From contig NC_134526.1 of assembly GCF_027942865.1 (NCBI RefSeq), positions 21,743,784 to 21,807,783 of the forward strand: a stretch of 64,000 bases of DNA, read 5' to 3'. The stretch comes from Odontesthes bonariensis (lineage: Eukaryota; Chordata; Actinopteri; Atheriniformes; Atherinopsidae). The notes below the pieces were generated by a model. That model worked only from the letters and a program-made list of their open reading frames with translations. It was not told the origin of the DNA and ran no database searches. Positions 23,401 to 36,674 of this stretch are shown here, one piece after another. A program made the position numbers and the translations under genes. Positions within the stretch are counted from its first letter, which is position 1. Each line of letters starts with the position of its first letter.

Positions 23401-26400
23401 TTTCGTTGCAAACATCATCACATCCTTGTTCTATGTCTTGCACATGTTCAGTCATATTTATCTGGCCACAAAAGCTAAGCCAAGACAGGGTTGTCCGAAT
23501 GTGCAACAACCGCAACTCAAGACCATTTTACACAGTCCTTTCACTCCTCTCATTCCCTCACACTTGTGAATACGTAGGGTTAAGAGTCAAAATCCCTTTG
23601 TTAAGGTCACTGAATGATGTTACATGGTAACACATGGCACATGGTTTGGACTAACAGATTTGAGAATTCATGTGTCATGATTCCTGTCGTGTCATGCCAC
23701 ATGGACGCTGCCCTCAGGAAAACAACAGCTTAGAGACACGTCATAATTTCTAGCTGTAAGTAGTGACACTTCTCTGTTTGAGCTGAGAATGTTGTGGATG
23801 AAGATGTGATCACAAAACAACCACAACCAGGGGGGGCTTTACACCACTTTTCCCAGAAACCTGCATGAACTTCAGTGCTTAATGCTTACTATCAGGATTC
23901 ATTATACAGCATTGTGTTAAGTAGGGAAGAAAAAAAGTTACAATGATCAAAATAATCTATGTTTGGCTTAAGATTGATTCAGGTGAAAAGGATAAGCCTT
24001 AATGCAGGAGGTTAAAGCATCAAGAAACAAGCGGTTCAGTGGCATGAAAATGTCCACTCATGTGCGCAGGGTGTGTCTCTCTTCTTTTATATTCGGTCCT
24101 ATAAAACAGATCCACAGCAAAGGTGACGACACTGCAAGGGGAGTTAAACGTGTTGCCATGGTGACGGTTGAAGGCAGCCGTGTTTGGCCCTGACTTGGTG
24201 GGTTGCTGCTGTAACAGACACACGTGCACAGAAGAGTTTTGCATCTGTTTGTGTGCACTCGTGCGCTCCCCATGTCATCCAATTACCTCCACACGCAGCT
24301 CTGGGGTGATGTGCACTGTGTCATCTCATTATGAGCAGTACAACAAGAACCCGAGGATATTACACGGGGCTGTTACGGCACAGGGCTGTTTCGTGCTCTA
24401 CGGATAATTGGAGTTCAGAGGTATGCTTTGTGCATCTGTGTCTGGAATCTTGAGCAAGTGTCGCATCATTTATTTCTTTCTTTTTTTTTGAGCCAAACTA
24501 GTTATTCCTTCAGCTCAGGGACAGTTTTGCAGAAACTATTGTAGCCAACCAGTTCACATAAAAAGCCAACGCTGTCGTGACACCTGAACAAGGTTTTATC
24601 CGGTCAAATCCCTCCAATTATCTAACTACTCCTGTCTGCAAGTTTTTACTCTCTGGAGGTACAGATGAGAGGGGAATGCTGAAATGAAATTTCAGCTTGC
24701 AGAGCACATTGTCGAACGTCTGGGAGATTTAATATTGAATCTTAAATCCCTGATGAAATCAAACCCAGATGGCTGGAGGTTTCCTACATAGAGTAATATG
24801 CATCCTTTAGCAGACACAGAGACATTTTGCATGTGCTTATAAGGAAAATGTGTCCTGCAGGTGAGCTCTGCTGATGGAAGTGTTTCCCTTTTCCTCGCCT
24901 AAAGTAATGATAAAAAGATTCAACAAAATGTGCAATGTCGATTGTTTTTTTTTTTTTTTTTTAAATAGTTAGGATGGGTATATTTAATAGTCTCCTCCCA
25001 TCGCTCTTGAAGGTCTGCTGGCTGACAAGAATGATTTGCCTGTCGAGGAGGAAGAGGATGAGCGGAACCTCAACTACCATCCTCCTGCTCAGAAGTCGCT
25101 GCAGGAGATTCAGGAACTGGACAAAGATGACGAAAGTCTGGTGAAGTACAAGCAGACCCTGCTGGGACCAGAAGCAATCACAGCAGGTGTGTGTGTGTGT
25201 GTGTGTGTGTGTGCACGCGTTTGCTTACCTGTGCAAAATGTGACAATTCACTCAAAGATTATTAAATCGGCAGTATTACTGCCGATTTAATAATAATATT
25301 CACTCACTATAACGACTTGGTGCATAACTCACTCGCTGCAACAGACCTGCTGGCCTCAGCATCTTTAATCCAGCGGCCAGGCAATGACAGCTGATATCAG
25401 TAAAATAGCTCTGACTCCCTCTCTGCTGTAACTCAACACCACCTCATCTACAGCTTAGTAGGACTGAATTCACCGGGAAGGGCTGCAGTGAGAGTACGGC
25501 GAAGCAGAGAGGGGAGGGGAGGCTTTAGTGTCAAACAGAAGCTGTAAATCTAAGCCTGGGTGTTGAATCTTTGTAACTGTGCGCAAACACTGTAACATAA
25601 AGAATGATCTTTTTGCTCTTTTACCAAAACGACAACTTGTCTTGCAGTGTTGTGCCAAAGTCTTGAGCCACCCCTCATTTCTTTGTATTTGGCTTCCCAG
25701 CAGCCAGACTTTCTTCTGATCTTTTAAAGCGATCTTGGTCGGTAGTTCTCCAGGTTTTCTGAGGGTCACTGGCTGCTCTTGGTCTCATTTCCAGTCCAGT
25801 CCTTTTACCTGACCATTTTCAGGAGTTTATTTTCTTGTGTCTTTAATTTGTTAAGGCATTTAACACAGATCTATGACTCTTTCAAACTTCCAAAGGACTC
25901 CTAACTCGAGGGCTGAACCAGTTTTGTGTCTACACAAACCAATCTTTCATTTTATCCGTAGGCGCTTTGTTGCGAGCGGCATCTCACAATAACCCAGGTT
26001 GTTCCCATGTCTGCTTTTGAAAAATGCTAAAGGTAAAGAAGTTAAAGAATTCTAGTATAGAAAGTTCAATAAGGAGAGATCAGTTGAAAGGTAGTAATGT
26101 AATTTACTAATGTGCTGAATTAGAAAATGTTTGGCAAGGCTCATTAGAATAGTGCTTACTCAGCTTTTGCCTGTATTTATGTATTTATGTTTTTACATAT
26201 TCCATATTACTGTGCCATTCCATTCATCAAATGTCAAACCAAAAAAAATGCCCATATATGAACGAGTGAAGGAAGAAATGATCGAATCTGTATGTTCAGC
26301 GGTAAAATGCTGTCTCTCTGCCTCCAGACCTCTCCGGGCCTAATGTCAACGTGACCAGGCTGACCCTGTTGTGCGACGACGCCCCTGAACCGATCAATAT

Positions 26401-29400
26401 GGACCTCACAGGTACACACGCTAATCTGTCTCATCTGCCCTCTTTAATATGACTAGAATATGACTCATTGGTTTCAATTTCTAAAGCCTGTTCTGGGGAC
26501 GCAAATGGAAGATCTGCTCTGGAGTGAGGAACCCCCTCCCCCAACTGGGCAAGCATTTTATGTGCAGGGACACTGCAGTGGCTTCGTCGATGCTTATGGG
26601 AGGGAAGGCAGATAAATGTTAGCTTACTGGACAGTATTGCCTCTTTTCCTATGCAGGGAAGGTGAGGAATGTGTCTGTAAGTTTGTATGTGTGTCTTCAT
26701 TGCACACCACTGCCATTAGGGAGGCAAGTCAAAGAAAGGTTTGAGTCGCATACGTGCACAGTGAGAGTCGTAGACCTTGTTATAAGTTATACTGCATGCA
26801 GAATTACCTGTTTTTTTTGTTCCCCCTGTAGGAGGATACCCCTCTGTACAATCACAGTCACACTTATTTGCTCATTCAAACACAAAAAGACACAGTCGCT
26901 GCCTGCTGATAGGAAAGGTCACCTGGTTGCTAGGCAATTCTGACTTCATACAGTCTGGGCTTCTCTGATAGAAAGCACCAACCAGCCTTTTAAGTCCGAG
27001 TGAAGCAGCAATAAATCTGTGTTCTGACTTTGTCACATCACAGAAAAATGTGTAGTTGGCTACTCAGCCAAACCTGAGTGATTACAGCATTCATGAAGTG
27101 AATAATTTTAGGTCTGAATATAACAGGAAAATGAGCAGTGCTCTCAGCTCTCAGATGCTGCGGAAACACCCTGATCAACAGATCTCAGATCAGCTCAAAC
27201 GAAACACACCAGCGGGGCAAACAGAGCAGAGTACATTTGCAACTCTACTATACGCTACAGACTTTTGTCTGATGTTCCTCTCTTTCTATGGAAACCATAT
27301 GATTTCCTGATGTTAGATCCGATGGTGTATGGTAAAGTGTTTCGGTGTTGTCATTGGACATGTTAACTGGCAGGCAGCAGCGCCATCGTTTCGAGATCCG
27401 AACTGGACATGCAGCGTGTGGGCTGATTTGTAAATGCACAAGTGCACTCCCATCGTGTGTTGGCATGGTAATGGTGCGGACACACTCTTAGGCTTTACTC
27501 TCAAGTTAAGGCAAAAATCTATTACCTCTGTGCAGGATCTACAGTCAGCTGGCTTCAGGCTGCAGAATCAGAGCATCGGACAGTTTATGGTACATTTCTA
27601 TGTGATCCAGGGGGTCCTCGTCCTTGTGTGGAGTTTGTTAAAACTGGGTTTTGATCCTTGTTCATTTTCACACAAAAAAAAACGATTTGTTTCCTTGGGA
27701 ATCTGTTGAATTGGAATGAATGTATGTTTGTGTTGTTGAACTAAAATACTGAGAAATACACAACTGAATGCGACGTGAGAGAAACGCACCTTCCATCTTA
27801 AATCCGTGGAGCAGCCGTGGTGTAATAATCGGACTCACTGTTGTATCATGTTGCAGTCAGAAAGCCGAGTCTGCGAGGCTGGATGTGAAATGGACTTTCC
27901 ATTGGAGGCAGAATGCATTAGAGACCCCATTACACACTGCAGGCTGTGCAGCACGGTGTGTTATGTTGATGTTACTGTAACGGGAGTGAGAGTGGATAAG
28001 AGGGTGGCGAAACAGGGTCAGATACGTTTTGCTTTGCACTCTTAGCGCCTGGGTGGGGAAGGGAGACACTCAATCTTGCTGCACGCCTGAATGGTCATCC
28101 CATCGGAGACCTTTCACTTCTGCTGGGGTGCATGAGTCTGTGTCTTAAGCTCAACCTCTCAGATCATAACAGCTCCCTAGCTCCTGCGCTCAGAGCCTGT
28201 GAACTCTCTGTCACACATCCAACCGCTGAGTCTCTGTCACAACAACAGAGTGGTGGAAAGCAGCCAAGAGCTTAGAGCATTATCTCTGTGGTCCAGTTAC
28301 ACTTCGAAGAATATGAATTTCAGTACGCACAGAGGAGTGCTAACACCCGAGCTGGTCAACAATTATGTTGCTGTGTTTTTTATTTAAAAATGGGGGGGGG
28401 GGGGGGGGGGAGTGTATTTAACGTGAGAACTGCCTTTTTTGAGGCTTTGTCCACAGATTTTTAATGATGTGTAGGTTGGATGACAAAACCTTCAACTTGC
28501 ACATCTTAAGACATCTAGGAGGTGCATTATTGGCAACGATTAGAAACAACCCATAGCCCTAGCAAGCCAATTAAAGTCCTAGAAAATATCCGCTATAGTA
28601 TTTACACCCACCGTACAATTACTCAGAGGGGAGTCGGTCTGACCTCGGATAATTAAGTCAAACCTCAGATCGTAGGTTTTGTTCTGAGCCAGCAAGAACT
28701 GATATTAAAACCTTTAAAGATGACTGCTGAAGTTTACTACGACTTTCAAAGCACTCAGCCATCTCCTTCCTTCTATGCCTGTGGCGTGCTCATAGAGAAA
28801 CCTACACCGCCGCATTACAAGAGTGAACCTGAGAATGGAGACAGAATCCCACATGTACCATATGCGTCTCATTTTCTCTTCATAACGTTCTGCTTTGAAG
28901 ATCATTCTGCCTTTCGTCTGCACATCTGCACCTCCACGAGAACAAAGATGTTGGATCATTGCAGCGGATTCTATTTCCACAAGTTTAAATTAAAAACAAC
29001 TGCATGAATATCCATTTTACAACATCCAACAGTCCAGTATCGTATGTAACTAACAGTAATCTGTACTGTGTGGCCTGCAGCCAGACCTCACGACACAAAG
29101 CAGCGTCTTGGACTACGATTCTCAGTGTTTTGGTGCTCTTGATCCAGCTGTTGGCTTTGTTAAAATTTCATGTTTCGGGGGCTGTTTTTCTGCTCCATAT
29201 TAATGTAGTTACACATGCTTGACACCAAGCAGCTTCAGTGACCTTAACAATATCTTTTCTGTGCAAGATGCGAAAAATGCAATGTTTAATTCAAAAGACC
29301 TGGATGCCAGCCCGAAGCTCCTTTTCCATTTGAGCCGCTGAGAATAAAACACTCCTCGTACAACAAAGATTATGAATGCTTTCACAGCAGGACAGTCATT

Positions 29401-29955
29401 TCTGAAACTCCCCTGCCTTCTTTTTGGGGACTTGTTAAAGGAAAGATTGAGAATGACATCTGCTCTGATGTGGAAACCTCATATTGTAAAGCCGGTCCTT
29501 TACAAGACATATTTAAGGGCATGAACAAACAATCAAATGCTGGTTTGAACTGGAGCATTTAATGTTGAAGGACAAATTTTTCATTTGAAATTATACTCAC
29601 AAAGAGATTCTGAAGAGTTAAACCCTTTGAAGAGGTTTGAAAAGTTTTCATTTTGCACTGTGAGGGCATATTGGTGCAGGCAGCCTTTTATAACAAATAA
29701 CCGTAGAGCTTAAAGTGTGCTGTCTGTCACTGCTGTACCTGAGTGTGGTTTAATTAAGCTTTAATCTCATAACTGTAGTTTCCCTTTACATGGACCTCTA
29801 GGTTAATGTACAACCTAAATGAATGGAAGACGAGAAAACATCTGCCATTTTGTTGAATAGATCACACACAAAAAAATTTTTCTGCTTATTTTCAATTTTT
29901 CTTGGCCTTTCTGACAGCTGTTAGCTTCAACTGGAATTTGAGTATATTCAAGGAG

Positions 29956-29987
<32 letters not shown>

Positions 29988-32900
29988 AGAACAGGCAGAC
30001 AGCTCTGTCCTATTTTCTCCATCAGACGTTCCCGGGAGAGACCAGCATGTTCCCTCTTCTCTCAATCTCCTGAGACAAGAGAAAGCTTTAGAGGAGCTGA
30101 ATCAGTAGGGGAGGGAAGAACGGAGTCACATAGATAGGTTGTGTTAAATGGGAAAGAATTAGAGCTGGAGCAAAAATCCCCAAAATATCAGCTACTTAGG
30201 AACATGTTTTATTTTATCTTACAGCGATAAAAATAAAAAGTCTGAATGAAGGCATATTTAAAGCACAGTTGGGGGATTTTCTTATGGTGTCCGCAATATG
30301 TTGCATGTTGGGTTGTTTACCTTTATATGTCTCACTGTTCCACAAGAACACAATTATATTTTTGATATGGGGACTCCAAACATCCTCCCACATGGTGCTC
30401 CATGCACTGTTCTTGTGCTCTTTTATTTCCTCTCACATCCGCCTCTCTTCCTCTTCACATCACATCGCTGCTGTCTGTTTTTTTTTTTTTTTATTCATCC
30501 CAGTCCGTTATCTGTCCTTCATCTCCTCCTCCTTTCCTTCCTCTGTCCATTATGAAGCACTCAGGACTGATGGTTGGCTTTAAATCGACATATAAAGTGA
30601 TTGGACGGTGGATGCATTTCTGATTGCTGTGTGCTTTTACAATGGCCCAAGCTGCCTTTTACCCCTGTAGAATGAACTCATTGCGCCCCACAGCACAACC
30701 GGGGCAGCCTATTATATGAGCATCCCTCATTTACATGTATGTATTCCTCTGGATTCAGCCAAACACGAGAGAGTAAAATCACTTCCAGCTCCAGCTGTAT
30801 TCGATTTATCTATTTTGTATCACATCATCGTCACATGGAGTTAGTGATGCTATGCTGTAAGTGATACTTGTGTTGTATCTTTGTGCAGGAGACCTGAGCG
30901 TACTGAAGGAGAAAAGCCTCACCTTACAGGACGGAGTGAAATACAGGCTAAAGATACACTTTAAGGTAAGACAGATAGACAAAGTTTATATTAAGTATGA
31001 TCAGAAGGGAGAGCTTTACGTTGCAATATAACCTAGGTGGACCTCTGTGATCTGTGTATGAAGGAAAGAAACTGAACATTAAGTATTCAAGTGACAAAGA
31101 GCTTAAAGGGGGAGACTCTGATGAGTCAGCTTCCATGGACTATAAGATCAAACCACCATTGTGCTTTTTATGAACTCTTTCAGTGCCGTTCAATTTTATG
31201 GGCAACATCTATTTGGTGCCTGAAAGGATTAATGTCGGCAATGAAGTTTGTCATTTAATATTCGTGACTGATTTTTATTTCAGATGTAGAGCTTAATTTC
31301 TTCTAAAGGTCTTTTATAGTCTTTTGGTCCACCGCTGTGGTCCAGATTGAAATATATCTACAATCAGATCGAGATGAAACGCTGTACATAAGCGAATTTG
31401 TCCGAAGGATGAACCTTGCTGACTTTTATGATTGCTCGTTGTTCCCCTTCAGCGCCACTGATAGTCTGACTTGCATAAACTCATTACATTTTTTCTGCAT
31501 TCATGGCTGCTCGGTCATGGGGCTTAAAGGAGGATTTTGTAGCTTTGGTCTTTAAAAATGATCGCCACAAGGGGGCAGAGTTTTACCAGTCGAGGTGCAT
31601 TTTTCCATTCCTATCTAGAAATGTATTAATCGCATTCTTTTATTCATATTTTAAACGTACCAAGAACTTATATACAACTTCTGCCAAGATGCTAATGAGC
31701 ACAAAGTTCAGAGATTATCAGCTGTGTAAAGAGAAGTAATTACAGTTTCTACATGCTGTGTAATGAGCAAATACACACTCACAAGTCTGCATTTTGTTAA
31801 AGTTCTTCTTTTTTTCTTCCTTTTCTGTGTCAGCACCCAACCAACAACACTTAACAAGACAAGCGTAAGCTAATTCTGATCTCGCTGCTGATTCTGCGAG
31901 GACTTGTCATGATAACACGGCTACCTTTACATGTGTACAGTTTACAGTACATTATTAGCTCAGTTTTTAGCACACACGTGGTTTCGAGCATCTTAACGCT
32001 GTGAGAAAATTCAGAGCTGCAACAGAAGCTGCATTCACAGCGTTAATAATACTGCTTTTTTTCTGCTTTTTTTTTTACCAGTCCGGGAGAAAAGTTGCAA
32101 GTTGTGCTTTGGATTTCAGTCCTTTACTGCCCCAGTTGTCATATGTGAAGAAAATTAACAGCAATATTTACCCTTGTTTTGGTCTTTTTCTGTAATTTCT
32201 GTCTTTGCTGCTGAACACATTTTTTTTTTTGTGGGAGGAGAAGATGTCAAAGCCAATGTTCACCTGTCAGGAGTCTCCAGTATTGTTGTAATTGCTCTGT
32301 TTGTCGGCAGTTTGTTCTTTCATTTGCAACAGCTTGGGCTTCTTCTTGTTCTTCTCCTATCTTTCTTTTTCTATTGCAGTGCCTCACATCCCCACTAATG
32401 GTAACAACCGGTACTATGGAAAAATGCGGTCCGTATTAATATTTCAGTTGTAGTTTGTCTTCGATGCATAGAACTTAGACGTTTTTTAAAAGTCATTAGT
32501 TTGATTTTTTTAATTCTGTTGATAGTTGTAGCTGAATTTTGGATGTCTTAAACTTTTTTTTATCAACATAGAGCACCTTTAGTGATCCTCTGATTTTTTT
32601 CCTCTACCTTCACAATTCGCTTCAAACTACTCTGATCCTACTCTGCCCTGCGTCTATCTGTAAATTAAATCTGTTGTTTTTACAGTCGGTTACATTTAAT
32701 AACTCACACGAACAAAGCTCCATGCTCAGCTTACAAGAACAGATCAAAGAGACAAAAACGCTCCATCAGTTTTGAAGCACATGAGGTCAAATATTGCAGG
32801 ATTCCTCCATTTATGTTGACATTTCAAATAACAAGATGACCGTCTCTCCCCGTAAATAGCAAAGACGCGCTTACACAACCAATTTCTGAAGCATGGAGGA

Positions 32901-34133
32901 GTTGGATTTCAGTCTTCAAGAGAAAGCTTTTTTTTCTGGCGTTGTGCCAATCAAATGAGCAGTCTGAATGTGTACAGGGAAAATGAAACTGTCCTGTGAG
33001 GCATGTGCCTTTGGAAGCTGTCACTGTTGCCCCTCGATATCCAAAAGCAATTGAAACAGGCCCTCATTAAATTGTAAATGGTGGGTAAACATTTACAGTA
33101 TATTGCATTTTTTAAGTCTTCTTGAGCACATGTGTGTCTTACTCATGAGCACATAGCTGGTAAGATAGGCTGGAGTTCAGCAATACTACACTTTGGTGAA
33201 TAGTTACTGATTCCTCATCCTATCTGTGAATCGCTGTATTAATCTTGAAGCTTCTCCGGCTGTTAATTCAAATTGTGGAAAACACCCCTGTAATGGCAAG
33301 GCTGTAAGCCTTAAAGCCAGTGAGATAAGAATGAGAAAAGAGTATCAAGTGTTTTGGCATAAAATCAATTAAAGCAAGACGATTGTCCCTGTATTGCTAA
33401 CAGTCCTGTCAAAAAGAAGAATGTGTCCTGTTGCAGCAAAATACCCCGAGGTTAATTTGTGTGTCTGTGTGTGTTTGTGGGAAGACTTGGGAATCTAGGG
33501 ATTTGGCCTCAAAGGAAAAGGGAGATCAGGGAGGCACAAAAAGTGGCTGACTCTGCTGTGCTGCGAGGACACCTACTGGATAAATGCCGTCACTGCAGCC
33601 TCCTAAAGCCTTCTGAAGTGGATGCTCTCCATTTCACAAAACCTTTTGTCCTTTTGGCGGAGGGTGGAGAGGTTTGTATCAGCAAAGAAAGCAGATTATA
33701 GAAATAAATGTATCTGTGTGTTTGCAGGTGAACAAAGAAATTGTTTCTGGCCTGAAGTACCGTCATGTGACCTACAGAAAAGGAGTAAGAGGTACGTTTA
33801 GTTTTCACTCAATGATCTATATGCGAAAAATCTTAAATTTGAAGTCATAAGATACGTTTCTAAAGAAGACTAAGAGTGCTGAATTTTCCCCTTTTCTCTT
33901 GAACTTGCCACATGTCCATTCTGCATCTGCCCTCAGTGAACAAGTTGGTGTGCATGGTGGGAAGTCACGCCCCGCGAGCGGACGAGCAGGAGTTTCTGTG
34001 CCCAGCTGAGGAGGCGCCTAAAGGCATGATGTCTCGTGGCCATTATCTGATCAAGTCCTGCTTCACCGATGACGACAAGAATGTCTACTTAGCCTGGGAG
34101 TGGAACCTCATCATCAGCAAGGACTGGAATTAA
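13875..34133 (+). CDS. arhgdig: Rho GDP-dissociation inhibitor 3 (RhoGDI-gamma), 222 aa
   Basis: RhoGDI proteins extract prenylated Rho GTPases from membranes and hold them GDP-bound in the cytosol; the gamma form is membrane/Golgi-associated and enriched in brain. Exons are 13875-13947, 25013-25186, 26328-26411, 30889-30965, 33728-33791 and 33937-34133, totalling 669 nt with GT-AG borders. The first exon encodes [19 protein letters not shown], the hydrophobic amphipathic N-terminus specific to RhoGDI-3, which is absent from RhoGDI-1 and -2. This identifies the paralogue. Exon 2 gives the regulatory arm ([20 protein letters not shown]). Later exons give the immunoglobulin-like prenyl-binding fold ([28 protein letters not shown]) and end at ISKDWN, the family's usual C-terminus. 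Length matches mammalian RhoGDI-3 (about 225 aa). Intron 1 is 11 kb; the start codon follows AACC, a good Kozak context. Confidence 0.95.
14077..14100. repeat. (GT)n microsatellite
   Basis: Twelve GT units in arhgdig intron 1. Confidence 0.9.
14445..14481. repeat. (GT)n microsatellite
   Basis: About 17 GT units with one interruption, arhgdig intron 1. Confidence 0.9.
17735..17761. repeat. (GT)n microsatellite
   Basis: About 13 GT units in arhgdig intron 1. Confidence 0.9.
19850..20010 (+). repeat. LINE 3'-end-like remnant
   Basis: The wording TTGAGGTGGCTTGGACATCT, then CAGATGCTTTCCAGGGGCGA, then GGAGGAGGCCTGGGGGCTGA, then TAAGCGGCAGAAAATAG is a diverged form of the dispersed 3' tail of a LINE family common in teleosts. 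There is no intact ORF. Confidence 0.5.
21480..21660 (+). repeat. tRNA-derived SINE/LINE-tail remnant
   Basis: GTGGTGGTTAATACTG followed by GGTTCAAATCC (21526-21536) matches an RNA polymerase III B-box in the usual spacing for a tRNA-like head. It is followed by GATGGACTGTGACCTGTCCA and a GGAAAATGGACTGATGGATA tail, as in common fish SINE/LINE repeats. Confidence 0.5.
25187..25213. repeat. (GT)n microsatellite abutting a splice donor
   Basis: The GT run starts directly at the donor of arhgdig exon 2 (exon ends at 25186), so the donor site is itself part of the repeat. Confidence 0.9.
25645..25990. mobile_element. Tc1-like element end fragment
   Basis: CAGTGTTGTGCCAAAGTCTT followed by GAGCCACCCCTCATTTCTTT is the terminal inverted-repeat type also seen at 36272 and 59879. 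TCTTGGTCGGTAGTTCTCCA follows in the antisense direction of a Tc1-type transposase. Only one end is recognisable. Confidence 0.5.
28392..28410. repeat. Poly-G run
   Basis: An unusually long homopolymer of about 19 G in arhgdig intron 3. It is prone to length error in assembly and could form a quadruplex. Confidence 0.9.
29956..29986. repeat. (GT)n microsatellite
   Basis: About 15 GT units in arhgdig intron 3. Confidence 0.9.
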
Positions 34134-36040
34134 CAGTGTGTGAGAGAGATGATGCCACTCTCTTCCTTTCTTTCCCTCTTGCTCTTCATCCCCTCTCATC
34201 CATCCCCTTTGTGACCCTCTTCCTTCCAGTCCTTTGAGGGCAGGCTTGCACAGGCCAAGACAGGAAGCTCTGTTTTCCCTCCTCTTCCACTATTTCCACG
34301 AATTTCTTTTAACCATTTTGGCTTAAAACACCATACAGACTAGAGAAGAGAGTCCAGGTATCTCTCTGCCTTATGTCCCATGGGTTATCTGCATTTATCC
34401 ATCATGAACATCCCCTTGTGTTTCTACTTGAAGGTTTCCCATCCCTTCCTGCTTATCATGTCACAAAGGCGGTCATAGAAAGTCAGTTTGGTCACTGAAA
34501 TACCAAGGGAAATATTAGATAAAAATGCCTAATCCAATTTTACAGCTGGAAAGACACAAATGTGTAAAAAAAAAAAAAAACTGCAGATGCTGCTACTGTA
34601 GCCTGCACGAGCTATTCATTCTGATTGACAGCAAAGAGGAGAGTAACACATTTTCATGTATCTTTCCTATAGAGAAGATACAGGCAAAGAGTATGAGTGG
34701 ATACCAAGAAGGAACTGGATACGAACATTAGTTTTAAAAGGGTGCTGGTCAGATGCATGCTGATGTTCTGGAAACAACAGAGCAGCAGTGGAGGCAAATC
34801 AAACCCTCAGTGGAAGATTGCCCCACACATAAGTTGAGGATAAAGTTGTAAATGAACGCACAAAGAACAGGTTAGAAAAATGTGTGATCCAGTGACAGCT
34901 GTCTGTACATGAGTGGACACAAACACAAACAGCATTGTCACACTCAGTTTAAAGAAATCCAAGGGACGTTCGACAGAAGAAAAGGAAAAGAGCTACATCA
35001 ATATTTCATGTGCTCACTTGTTTAGTTGTCTCTCATAGCTAATGTACAGCGTACCATTTTTCCATTTCACAGGGATCAATAGGGCCGTTTTTGTTTTATA
35101 GGACCGCATTTTCTGTCAATTATTTTTAATGGCTTTTGTTTTCTTCTAAGCTCTCTGTTTTCATTCTCCCTCCTCAGTAACAACACACCACACATTTAGA
35201 AATGTCAAGATTCTTTAAGAGCCCTAAAATGAAATAAATCTTCAGCTAAAGTGTCTTTTCAAACCATTATCAATCCAATGTGAACAGATGACTAACTCTA
35301 ATGAATAACTCTTCCTACAAAGGTCTTTGAGTTGTGTTTGATAAACCATATCTATGTTCTGTTGGCTATTAAAGCCCTGCTTTCTTGAAGTCTTTGTGGC
35401 AGTAAAGAGCACACCAATAAACGGCTGTATCCGGAACTGTGTATATTGTAGAAAGAAATGCATGTATGTCCATCAGGATTTGATACTACTCACTCAGCTT
35501 TCGAAACCTCTCTCTCATACCAAGGACACAAGATGTGAAGGATATTCTGCTCCGAAAATAGAAGATATTGGAGTGATGTCAAATAAGTAAATGAAGGGAT
35601 AGATGGATATTCCTTTTTAAAAAGTAAGAAATACAATTACTGTGCTAAGTTTTTGGATATGCTATCGTCATTGTAGCTGAACATATTGAACACTGAAGTA
35701 CCATTTGAGTGAATCGTTGTGGTCTCGGACTAACCGTACGTGTAGGCTTGTTGGGTGTTGCATGGTTTAACAAGATTCTTTCTCTCCTTTTTTACAACTT
35801 TAATCTAAAACTTAATGTGACTTGAGGAAAAAATTAAAAAAAAAGAAAAATACGGACACATTTCCAGATGTCAGCGACTGCAGATACAGTATTTGCAGGG
35901 ACAGTTTTAAAGGCACAGAAAGCTGGGAGGAGCTGCCTGTGTCCCCTGCCTCCGCCTGTAACAACCAGGAGCTGCGTCTTCAAATATTGGTGTCAACTCT
36001 AGTATCCTGTATCGTTTAATAAAGGCATTTTAAACCACCA
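34134..36040 (+). other. arhgdig: arhgdig 3' UTR
   Basis: No coding signal after the stop codon. AATAAA at 36018-36023 followed by T-rich sequence is a plausible cleavage signal, giving a 1.9 kb 3' UTR. An earlier site near 35235 (AATAAATC) is an alternative. Confidence 0.5.
36018..36023 (+). terminator. Poly(A) signal, probably arhgdig
   Basis: AATAAA in GTTTAATAAAGGCATTTT. A usable AATAAA also lies about 785 bases earlier (35234-35239), so the true end is uncertain. Confidence 0.4.
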
Positions 36041-36271
36041 GAAAGTGGTCGACTTTGAAATGTTTGTCCTGCAGCGTAAAAAAAAAAGAACGAGACAATC
36101 TTTTTTTTGTCGTGGCTCAAAGAACGACCGTGTTCTATAAAGGGTGGAACGGAATGTAAAGAGCAGCTAGGATAGAAGGCAATGTTGTTCAAATCATTTC
36201 AATGCTATTTTCAAAGGAAAATAGTGGAGAGAGAATGCATCACCTCACACAAATAGGATCATAAAATATAT

Positions 36272-36674
36272 ATTGTACTGTGCAAATCTCATGAGCCACC
36301 CCAAATATTTCTGTATATTGCCAAGAAATAGGTTATTGAAATGTGCAAACATTAAGGAAAATACAGTGTATAAAGAAAAAGCAGAGTTTGAACAGTTCTT
36401 CCGAGCTTGAAAGTCAGTGTTCGGTATGACCACCTTTATTCTTAAACTAGCTTTCTGGGGATTTCTTTAAGTCGTCTTCAGGAATAGTTCTCCAGGCTTC
36501 TTGAAGGACATCCCAAAGCTCTTCTTTGGATGTCGGCTGCCTTTTGTTCCATTCTCTATCGAGATGATCCCACACAGCTTCAATGATGTTGAGGTCCGCG
36601 CTCTGGTGAGGATTCATCCCTCCATAGGACCTGTTGCCACTGATTTTCAGTCCACTTCTTGAGTCATTTGGCAC
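36272..36674 (-). mobile_element. Tc1/mariner-like transposase C-terminal fragment
   Basis: On the minus strand 36447-36674 reads SADLNIIEAVWDHLDREW followed by KRQPTSKEELWDVLQEAW. This is the Tc1-family C-terminal region around the DDE-domain catalytic acid (normally SPDLNPIEN-W). A Tc1-type terminal sequence, TGTACTGTGCAAATCTCATG, starts near 36276. The N-terminal DNA-binding part is missing, so the copy is dead. Confidence 0.75.

Larger units (their letters stand above)
13948..25012 (+). other. arhgdig intron 1 (11 kb)
   Basis: I find no convincing extra exon on either strand. It holds (GT)n runs at 14077-14100, 14445-14481 and 17735-17761. A purine-rich tract lies at 16820-17045, a LINE-like tail near 19850-20010, and a tRNA-like SINE remnant near 21480-21660. 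The size relative to the other introns leaves room for enhancers, but none can be identified by eye. Confidence 0.6.
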
